Assembly: GCA_021771035.1 (NCBI GenBank)
Contig: JAETPU010000012.1
Coordinates: 1 to 64,000 of the forward strand
Reading direction: 5' to 3'
Source of the DNA: Marvinbryantia formatexigens
Lineage (GTDB): Bacteria; Bacillota; Clostridia; Oscillospirales; Ruminococcaceae
DNA: 64,000 nt
In this document: piece after piece, positions 61,042-64,000 of the stretch
Position numbering within the stretch: position 1 is the first letter of the stretch
Layout of the letters: each line of letters opens with the position of its first letter
Made by a program: the position numbers and the translations under genes
The notes under the pieces: generated by a model
Databases searched by the model: none
Seen by the model: the letters and a program-made list of their open reading frames with translations, nothing else
Told to the model about the DNA's origin: nothing

Positions 61042-61359
61042 ATGCCAAGTTTAAGCTGTACCGTTGAAAATTGCGCTCACAACAAGAACCGTCAGTGCTG
61101 CCTGAGCAATATCCAGGTGGGAGGCCGTACCGCCGAGGTCACCGACGAGACCTGCTGCGACAGCTTTGCTCCTCAGTCCGCCAAGAATGTTCAGGGAACC
61201 GTCATTGAGAACCCTCACGTCACCGTTTCCTGCGAGGCTACCAAGTGCCGTTACAACGACAACTGCGAATGTCATGCGGACTGCATCGACATCTGCGGCG
61301 AGCCCGACTGCTGCGACTGCCGGAGCACCGAGTGCGCCACATTCTCCTGCTGCCGCTAG
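61042..61359 (+). CDS. DUF1540 Cys-rich protein (two repeats)
   Basis: A 105-residue protein with 18 Cys in two DUF1540 modules. Module one starts LSCTVENCAHNKNRQC, module two VSCEATKCRYNDNCEC, and the C-terminus is very Cys-rich (CCDCRSTECATFSCC). Metal or cluster binding is likely but untested. AAAGGATG lies about 7 bp before the ATG. The promoter is of the forespore type and the next gene encodes a spore DNA-binding protein, which suggests a spore function for this one too. Confidence 0.85.
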   Translation: MPSLSCTVENCAHNKNRQCCLSNIQVGGRTAEVTDETCCDSFAPQSAKNVQGTVIENPHVTVSCEATKCRYNDNCECHADCIDICGEPDCCDCRSTECATFSCCR

Positions 61360-61472
61360 TATGTCCCTTTCTTTTCTGCGTGTGTATGGACTGGCGAATC
61401 CAGATGGTTTTTTCAAATATTTCGTGAGTCAATGTGCCTGCAGAGAACTGAAAATCAGGAAGTAATTACCAC

Positions 61473-61501
61473 TCATATTGTTTGCGGCTGCGGCGATACT
61501 A
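61473..61501 (+). promoter_or_regulatory. Forespore sigma-G-type promoter of the SASP gene
   Basis: TCATA (61473-61477), 17-bp spacer, GATACTA (61495-61501), one base from the sigma-G -10 consensus; the expected regulator of SASP genes. Confidence 0.5.
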
Positions 61502-61560
61502 TTAACACAAACGCAACGCAAAAACAAATCGAGGAAAATATTGAAGGAGTGTAGTTTATC

Positions 61561-61755
61561 ATGAACAAAAGCAATCAGCCGGTTGTTCCGGAGGCAAGAG
61601 AAGCTCTGAACAAATTCAAGATGGAAGCTGCTAACGAAGTTGGCGTGAACCTGAAGCAGGGTTACAACGGCGATTTGACCTCCCGTGAGGCCGGATCTGT
61701 TGGCGGCCAGATGGTCAAGAAAATGATCGAAGCTTACGAAAACTCCATGAAATAA
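61561..61755 (+). CDS. Alpha/beta-type small acid-soluble spore protein
   Basis: A 64-residue SASP. The family motif region KMEAANEVGVNL carries the germination-protease site, and GDLTSREAGSVGGQMVKKMI is the conserved DNA-binding second half. These proteins coat spore DNA against UV and heat and are degraded by GPR at germination. AAGGAGTG lies upstream of the ATG. This gene is the strongest single proof that the organism forms endospores. Confidence 0.96.
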   Translation: MNKSNQPVVPEAREALNKFKMEAANEVGVNLKQGYNGDLTSREAGSVGGQMVKKMIEAYENSMK

Positions 61756-62082
61756 CCTTTGCTTATCTCCCCTCTTTTAGAAAACAGCCTCCTCCGGTAA
61801 CGGAGGAGGCTGTTTCGCTTTTCTGCCGGCAGTTTGAGCCTGCCTGCGTTTTATGCGAGTACACAAAGCTGTTTCCGGCCATGGGCCTTCGCCATCTGAC
61901 AGTTTTAGTTCCGGCCCGCAGCCTCCCTGTGCTGGGTTGCGCGTCAGCCAAGCCGAAAGCCTGCCCCCAAGCGATCAAAACGGCCGGAATACAGCCGGTT
62001 GGTACAGGCATTGCCTGTACCGCCCTCATTGGGCGCGCACCGGGCATACAACTCCGGCCGCTGCGCATTCCTCTGCGCCGCT
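61756..62082. other. Convergent intergenic region
   Basis: About 330 bp with the SASP terminator; the rest shows no gene on either strand. Confidence 0.55.
61783..61822 (+). terminator. Terminator of the SASP gene
   Basis: AACAGCCTCCTCCG-gtaa-CGGAGGAGGCTGTT followed by TCGCTTTTC. Confidence 0.85.
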
Positions 62083-62238
62083 TTATTGCGCCTTCCTTTT
62101 TTGGGCGCATTTCCCGGAATGCGGGCATTCCCCGCAGCCGGAGCACCCGGAACAGCCCTTATGGCGTATGGTATACCACAGTGCCGCCGCAGCCAACGCC
62201 AGAATAAGCCCGATAAGAAAAAAATCCAAAAAACTCAT
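62083..62238 (-). CDS. FeoB-associated Cys-rich membrane protein
   Basis: A 51-residue protein found by direct translation downstream of feoB. One membrane helix (MSFLDFFLIGLILALAAAAL) is followed by WYTIRHKGCSGCSGCGECPH and a basic tail with another Cys. This is the family annotated as FeoB-associated Cys-rich membrane protein, believed to help ferrous iron uptake. It begins 27 bp past the feoB stop, so it is in the same operon. Confidence 0.88.
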   Translation of the reverse strand: MSFLDFFLIGLILALAAAALWYTIRHKGCSGCSGCGECPHSGKCAQKRKAQ

Positions 62239-62265
62239 ATGGATCCCTTTGAGCAATCGCTCCGA

Positions 62266-64000
62266 TCAGTGGATAAACAGATGTCCAACCTGGAATACCA
62301 CAAAGGACACAATCCAGGCAATACCGGTTTGGAATACCGCCACGCCCAAAGCGTGCCATCCCGTCCCCAGTTCCCGCTTCACAGCGCTGATGGCCGCAAC
62401 GCAGGGAGTGTATAACAGGGTAAATACCAAGTAGGAAAAAGCGGTAAGCGGCGTAAACATCCCCGCCAGTGCCTGGGGAAGCGAGGCAATGTTGGTGCCC
62501 GTGAGCACGGCAAGAGTGCTGACCACGGCCTCCTTTGCGGAAAATCCGGTGAGCAGCGCCGTGGATACCCGCCAATCGTTGAAGCCCAGAGGCGCAAAGA
62601 TGGGCGAGAGCAGCTTGCCGATGCCGGCCAGCATACTCTGGGCGCTGTCCGTCACCACATTCAGGCGCAAGTCGAAGGTCTGCAAAAACCAGATTATCAA
62701 AGTAGCCACAAAAATGACCGTAAAAGCACGCACCAGGAAATCCTTGGCCTTATCCCACATCAGCAGAAGTACGCTTTTGGGGCTGGGCAAGCGGTAATTG
62801 GGCAATTCCATGACAAAGGGCACCGGGTTTCCCCGGAACAGGGTGTTCTTTAATAAGAGCCCCACAATAATCCCTATGACAATTCCCAGGACATACAGCG
62901 AAATCATCACCAAAGCACGGTATTTCGGAAAAAACGCCACTGTGAACATGGCGTAGATAGGCAGCTTTGCGCTGCAGCTCATAAAGGGCGTGAGCAGAAT
63001 CGTCATTTTGCGGTCGCGCTCGCTGGAAAGCGTCCTGGTTGCCATAATGGCCGGCACGCTGCATCCAAAGCCAATCAGCATTGGGACAAAGCTGCGCCCC
63101 GACAGGCCGATTTTTCTCAGCAGCTTATCCATCACAAAAGCCACCCGCGCCATATAGCCGCTGTCCTCCAGGATGGAAAGGAAGAAAAACAGCACCACAA
63201 TGATGGGCAAAAAGGACAGAACGCTTCCCACGCCGGCGAAGGCGCCGTCGATAATCAGGGAGTGTACCACAGGGTTGATTCCATAGTTCTGCAGGGCCGT
63301 GTCCACAACCCCGGTCACCGCATCGATCCCCAGGGACAGCAGATCGCTCAATAGAGTGCCGAACACACCGAAGGTCAGCCAGAATACCAGCATCATAATC
63401 CCCAGGAAAATCGGAATCGCCAAATATTTGTGGGTCAAAATCTTATCGATTTTAACGCTGCGGATACTCTCCTTGCTCTCATGGCCCTTAACCACCGAGG
63501 TCCGGCAGGCCTCCTCGATGAAGGCGTACCGCATATCCGCCAGCGCCGCCTCACGGTCCGTGCCCAGATCGGTCTCCATCTCCGTGACACTGTGCTCCAC
63601 CATATCCAGCTCATTTTCCGTGAGCCCCAGCAGCTTGCGCATGGGCTCATCCCCCTCCACCAGCTTGGTGGCGGCAAACCGGGCCGGAACCCGGATACGC
63701 TGGGCATGGTCCTCTATCAGATGGGCGATGGCATGGATACAGCGGTGAACCGGGCCGGAGCAGAAGTCCATACGCACCGGGCGCCGCACCTGCTGGGCCA
63801 CACTGATTGCCAGCCGGATGAGTTCGTCAATTCCCTCGTTCTTGCTGGCGGAAATCGGCACCACCGGGACGCCCAAATCCTCCTGGAGCTGTTTTATCTT
63901 AATGGTGCCCCCGTTGTTGCGCACCTCATCCATCATGTTTAAGGCAATCACCATTGGGATATTCAGTTCAATCAGCTGCAGGGTTAAGTATAAATTCCGC
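62266..64000 (-). CDS. feoB: Ferrous iron transporter B, 3' part (runs off window)
   Basis: About 577 residues are visible; the 5' part lies beyond the window end. The G-protein domain is cut, but the G4 motif (ALNMMDE) and the G5-like SASKNEG are present, followed by the FeoB cytosolic helical domain and the membrane part with two Gate segments (GFGCSVPAIMATRTL and MSCSAKLPIYAMF). The frame is open to the last base, and the codons before the first internal ATG continue the family sequence (LYLTLQLIELNIP). It imports Fe2+ under anaerobic conditions. The Cys-rich partner gene follows. Confidence 0.95.
   Translation of the reverse strand, partial: RNLYLTLQLIELNIPMVIALNMMDEVRNNGGTIKIKQLQEDLGVPVVPISASKNEGIDELIRLAISVAQQVRRPVRMDFCSGPVHRCIHAIAHLIEDHAQRIRVPARFAATKLVEGDEPMRKLLGLTENELDMVEHSVTEMETDLGTDREAALADMRYAFIEEACRTSVVKGHESKESIRSVKIDKILTHKYLAIPIFLGIMMLVFWLTFGVFGTLLSDLLSLGIDAVTGVVDTALQNYGINPVVHSLIIDGAFAGVGSVLSFLPIIVVLFFFLSILEDSGYMARVAFVMDKLLRKIGLSGRSFVPMLIGFGCSVPAIMATRTLSSERDRKMTILLTPFMSCSAKLPIYAMFTVAFFPKYRALVMISLYVLGIVIGIIVGLLLKNTLFRGNPVPFVMELPNYRLPSPKSVLLLMWDKAKDFLVRAFTVIFVATLIIWFLQTFDLRLNVVTDSAQSMLAGIGKLLSPIFAPLGFNDWRVSTALLTGFSAKEAVVSTLAVLTGTNIASLPQALAGMFTPLTAFSYLVFTLLYTPCVAAISAVKRELGTGWHALGVAVFQTGIAWIVSFVVFQVGHLFIH

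Overview
The window looks like a chromosomal segment of a spore-forming, anaerobic, low-redox Firmicute of class Clostridia, most likely the Oscillospiraceae/Ruminococcaceae side of the gut clostridia. The support is an alpha/beta small acid-soluble spore protein, a CwlJ-type spore cortex hydrolase next to a GerQ-like coat protein, forespore-type promoters, a flavodiiron (FprA) oxygen-scavenging protein, a Na+-type F-ATPase, a Na+-translocating decarboxylase beta subunit and a DUF1540 Cys-rich protein. By eye the DNA is moderately GC-rich, with one clearly AT-rich islet at about 46.4-47.4 kb. Identities were assigned by reading motifs and domain order; no database search was run.

Layout. 0-5.5 kb: tRNA-Ser(GGA), a membrane-anchored SGNH hydrolase, a MATE exporter, tRNA-Val(CAC), then a macrodomain/SirTM ADP-ribosylation pair behind a frameshifted ferredoxin gene and a decayed HxlR regulator. 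6-10.7 kb: a DUF5054 glycosidase-like protein and a Na/Pi cotransporter coupled to a small membrane protein. 11-15.6 kb: small conserved genes (DUF6514-like, PH domain, YbjQ), a zinc-dependent phospholipase C-like protein and long non-coding stretches. 16-23.4 kb: DUF4080 radical SAM protein with a DUF6483-like partner, a membrane-tethered PIG-L deacetylase, a polysaccharide deacetylase and a PatB/MalY aminotransferase. 23.7-31.2 kb: the complete F-ATPase operon on the minus strand. 31.8-35.1 kb: an epimerase/UroD-like/aldo-keto reductase group. 35.2-40.4 kb: an Fpg-like fragment protein, a GntR regulator with a strong operator, a DUF5808 membrane protein and two tandem zinc-ribbon membrane proteins. 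40.5-46.3 kb: UDG-4, PduL flanked by structured RNA, oadB with a small OadG-like partner, a ferritin-like protein and the cwlJ/gerQ-like pair. 46.4-53.5 kb: an AT-rich islet, then an unusual operon joining a sugar-type ABC importer (binding protein plus two permeases, no ATPase) to a zinc ribbon, an HlyD-like adaptor and a MacB/FtsX-like permease. 54-64 kb: a DUF2089/SHOCT-like operon, a serine recombinase, a GGDEF protein, TIGR02328, fprA, DUF1540, SASP, a FeoB-associated small protein and the 3' part of feoB.

How they fit together. The c-subunit carries the full Na+-ligand signature and oadB belongs to the Na+-pumping decarboxylases, so the cell probably runs a Na+ cycle. The most striking regulatory element is a yybP-ykoY (Mn2+-type) riboswitch with its own terminator, preceded by a consensus promoter, directly upstream of oadB. 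Two families of short structured repeats (family A at 12.0-12.3 and 18.1-18.3 kb, family B at 19.9-20.3 and 41.3-41.6 kb) have stems kept by paired base changes. Several small genes not evident as long ORFs (a 47-codon OadG-like gene and a 51-codon FeoB-associated gene) were found by reading the sequence.
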